A stretch of 7,417 bases of DNA from Roseobacter sp. (GTDB lineage: Bacteria > Pseudomonadota > Alphaproteobacteria > Rhodobacterales > Rhodobacteraceae). The first letter of the stretch is position 1; every line of letters starts with the position of its first letter. Positions 6,381-7,417 of the stretch are shown piece by piece. Location of the stretch: positions 1 through 7,417 of the forward strand of contig JAGXHB010000237.1 of assembly GCA_024636425.1 (NCBI GenBank), in the 5' to 3' direction. Both the position numbers and the translations under genes were made by a program. The notes under the pieces were generated by a model, which was not told the origin of the DNA, searched no databases, and worked only from the letters and a program-made list of their open reading frames with translations.

Positions 6381-6465
6381 AAAGCGGCCATTCGCAGCAT
6401 CGCAGAATTTCAGTAAAGAGGGCTCGAAGCTGCCGTTAGCCGCGGAAGCCAAGAAGGTCCGCTAA
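6381..6465. repeat. possible degenerate intergenic element with inverted ends
   Basis: AAAGCGGCCATT at 6381-6392 and AAGGTCCGCTAA at 6454-6465 are imperfect inverted copies: the reverse complement of the second is TTAGCGGACCTT, which matches the first at eight of twelve positions, with AGCGG shared. From memory, sequences like AAAGCGGACATTCGC and its partner AAAGGTCCGCTTTG recur between genes in Rhodobacterales genomes, and this looks like a decayed copy. The resemblance is recalled, not searched. Confidence 0.3.
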
Positions 6466-6689
6466 GGGCCGTCCTTTACGATCAAGATGGCCCGACGCCG
6501 GTCAAGCTCGCTGCGGTACAGATGTCGGCTCTGTGCCCTTTGCTGGCCAAGAACTTCAGCAGCTTGAGGCGTCTGTGAGTGGACATGCTGCTCACCGCTT
6601 TGGTAGCACCAGATTGTGTGGTAACGTGGTGTGCTCCGGCCTTGCATATTTGAGGTTTAGAGGGGGGCTATTTATGGGAGGGAATAAGA

Positions 6690-6980
6690 ATGCACGCAAT
6701 GGTCAGATTTTATACAGGGCAGGGTGCTACGGAACTCTTTAAGTTATTGGAGGATCGTAAGGATGAGATTGAGGGCCTCATCCGAGGAGTATCAGGCCTA
6801 ATCAGCTATGATGTTGTGAAAACAAAAGAAGGTGGAATGACAGTCACTGTGTGCGAGGACAAGACGGGCACCGACAAAAGCTTAGAGGTGGCTTCGGGTT
6901 GGGTGAAGGAGAATGCGGCGCATCTCAAGGTGAACGCACCCGGAGTGTCCGAGGGAACAGTGGCAATACATCTAACTTAA
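6690..6980 (+). CDS. small ABM-like dimeric alpha/beta-barrel protein, unknown function
   Basis: A 96-residue soluble protein with the beta-alpha-beta pattern of the antibiotic-biosynthesis-monooxygenase (ABM)-like fold: a first strand MHAMVRFYTG (1-10), a helix around TELFKLLEDRKDEIEGLIRG (14-33), strands at LISYDVVKT (37-45) and MTVTVCEDK (50-58), a second helix about 62-77 (LEVASGWVKENA), and a final strand near GTVAIHLT (89-96). Such small barrels usually act as dimers; many have no known enzyme activity, so a monooxygenase function should not be assumed. A strong ribosome binding site (GGGAGGG at 6676-6682) lies seven bases before ATG 6690; the ATG at 6699 is a less favoured alternative. 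G+C is about 52% by hand count over 6721-6960, lower than in the leftward genes, and the gene stands alone beside a recombinase. Horizontal acquisition is plausible. Confidence 0.75.
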   Translation: MHAMVRFYTGQGATELFKLLEDRKDEIEGLIRGVSGLISYDVVKTKEGGMTVTVCEDKTGTDKSLEVASGWVKENAAHLKVNAPGVSEGTVAIHLT

Positions 6981-7161
6981 ATCACTTGGTCGATGCCGCG
7001 GCCCTTGATGTTGTAACCACCCTCAACGTCAGTTGCTGTACAATGGTGGACTTATGCCTTCCGCATTGATTATTTCTGATCTTTTTTCAAACACAGCCAA
7101 CGGCGGCCTAGTCCGCAGAGCCTACCTCTGAGCATATAGAATGCTGCGCGCCGGATAAATG

Positions 7162-7180
7162 GCGGCTTTGGGGAAGCCGC
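7162..7180 (-). terminator. GC-rich hairpin downstream of the recombinase gene
   Basis: GCGGCTT (7162-7168) and AAGCCGC (7174-7180) are perfect seven-base arms with a five-base loop. On the minus strand it falls 52 bases after the recombinase stop codon and is followed by CATTTAT rather than a clean T run. It is a possible terminator for the recombinase, but weak on the standard criteria. The rest of 6981-7232 holds nothing I can name. Confidence 0.3.
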
Positions 7181-7232
7181 GATGCGGCACCGGGCCTATG
7201 GGTGAACGACTGCAATGGGCCGATGCTGGATA

Positions 7233-7417
7233 TCAAACTTGGCAAGAGAGCTCAGTTCGACAGCGCTGGTTGCGCCCTCCCGCAACCAACTTTACTTGCT
7301 GAACGTCGTCTTGGGAAACCGGAACGGCGTTTTTTGCTGTCTGGGACAGAGCAAGAATGCCGGCGAGGTTGCCTTCAAGGCTGATAGCCGGCTCTCCGGT
7401 CTCCAAGTCGGGGGTGA
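7233..7417 (-). CDS. C-terminal end of a probable serine site-specific recombinase (partial)
   Basis: An open frame enters from the right edge and ends at TGA 7235-7233, giving 60 codons in the window. It reads TPDLETGEPAISLEGNLAGI, then LALSQTAKNA, and ends VKLVAGGRNQRCRTELSCQV. The pattern LTP-x-E-x(n)-I-x-L-x-G-x-LA-x-IL followed by a polar linker and V(K)LVAG near the end is, from memory, typical of the extreme C-terminus of large serine recombinases (resolvase/invertase type with a zinc ribbon) in Alphaproteobacteria. The catalytic domain and zinc ribbon would lie to the right of the window, so activity and completeness cannot be judged. The 3' end carries an eight-base perfect inverted repeat (TGGTTGCG/CGCAACCA, 7267-7288). 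The gene points toward the ABM-like gene, and the pair may belong to one mobile element. The family call rests on a short segment, hence the moderate confidence. Confidence 0.6.
   Translation of the reverse strand, partial: TPDLETGEPAISLEGNLAGILALSQTAKNAVPVSQDDVQQVKLVAGGRNQRCRTELSCQV

Larger units (their letters stand above)
6073..6689. other. 617-base stretch without a convincing gene
   Basis: No reading frame here has a good start, a ribosome binding site and a protein-like sequence. The stretch contains the putative exchanger promoter near its left end, a degenerate element with inverted ends in its middle, and the leader of the + strand gene at its right end, including G-rich runs at 6662-6667 and 6676-6682. 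A minus-strand micro-frame at 6586-6482 (34 codons) reads MSTHRRLKLLKFLASKGHRA and onward, which looks protein-like and might be a remnant, but it has only a poor ribosome binding site. Confidence 0.5.

Noticed and set aside
7240..7290. A tRNA 3' end on the + strand (CCCGCAACCA with GTTCGA upstream)
   Set aside because: GTTCGA and the CCA end are present, but the bases between do not form a T-arm, and no anticodon or D-arm can be found upstream.
7202..7384. A 60-codon + strand frame near the right end
   Set aside because: It is antisense to the recombinase C-terminus and starts at a non-ATG codon without a ribosome binding site.

Overview
The base composition (about 60% G+C by eye), the protein families and their sequence style suggest an alphaproteobacterial chromosome, most likely Rhodobacteraceae/Rhodobacterales. 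This is inferred from protein resemblance alone; there is no rRNA or other marker gene in the window.

Layout. Positions 1-488 hold the 3' part of a small membrane-protein gene on the + strand that appears broken by one missing base near 135. Next on the + strand is an intact CNNM/CorC-type membrane protein with paired CBS domains (574-1851). It converges on a long run of minus-strand genes that reads from right to left: a CaCA-type sodium/calcium exchanger (6072-5128), a secreted pentapeptide-repeat protein (5056-4598), an ExoD-family membrane protein (4580-3972), a Bax-inhibitor-1 family membrane protein (3729-2995), a small zf-TFIIB zinc-ribbon protein (2988-2626) and an MgtC/SapB-type membrane protein (2485-1994). 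Possible terminators lie after the zinc-ribbon gene and after mgtC. The Bax-inhibitor gene has a leader hairpin that overlaps its ribosome binding site.

The right part looks different. A 617-base stretch without a convincing gene (6073-6689) holds a putative promoter for the exchanger and a degenerate element of about 85 bases with inverted ends. A + strand gene for a small ABM-like alpha/beta-barrel protein follows (6690-6980), at about 52% G+C. The window ends in the C-terminus of a probable serine site-specific recombinase on the minus strand (7233-7417). Together these suggest the edge of a mobile or integrated element continuing to the right.

How the genes may work together: four of the membrane proteins (CNNM, MgtC, CaCA exchanger, Bax inhibitor-1) belong to families tied to Mg2+ or Ca2+ handling or membrane stress. 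The zinc-ribbon protein is tightly coupled to Bax inhibitor-1, and the pentapeptide protein to ExoD. A divalent-cation or envelope-stress neighbourhood is a reasonable inference but is not shown by the sequence. I found no tRNA, rRNA, CRISPR array or complete insertion sequence.
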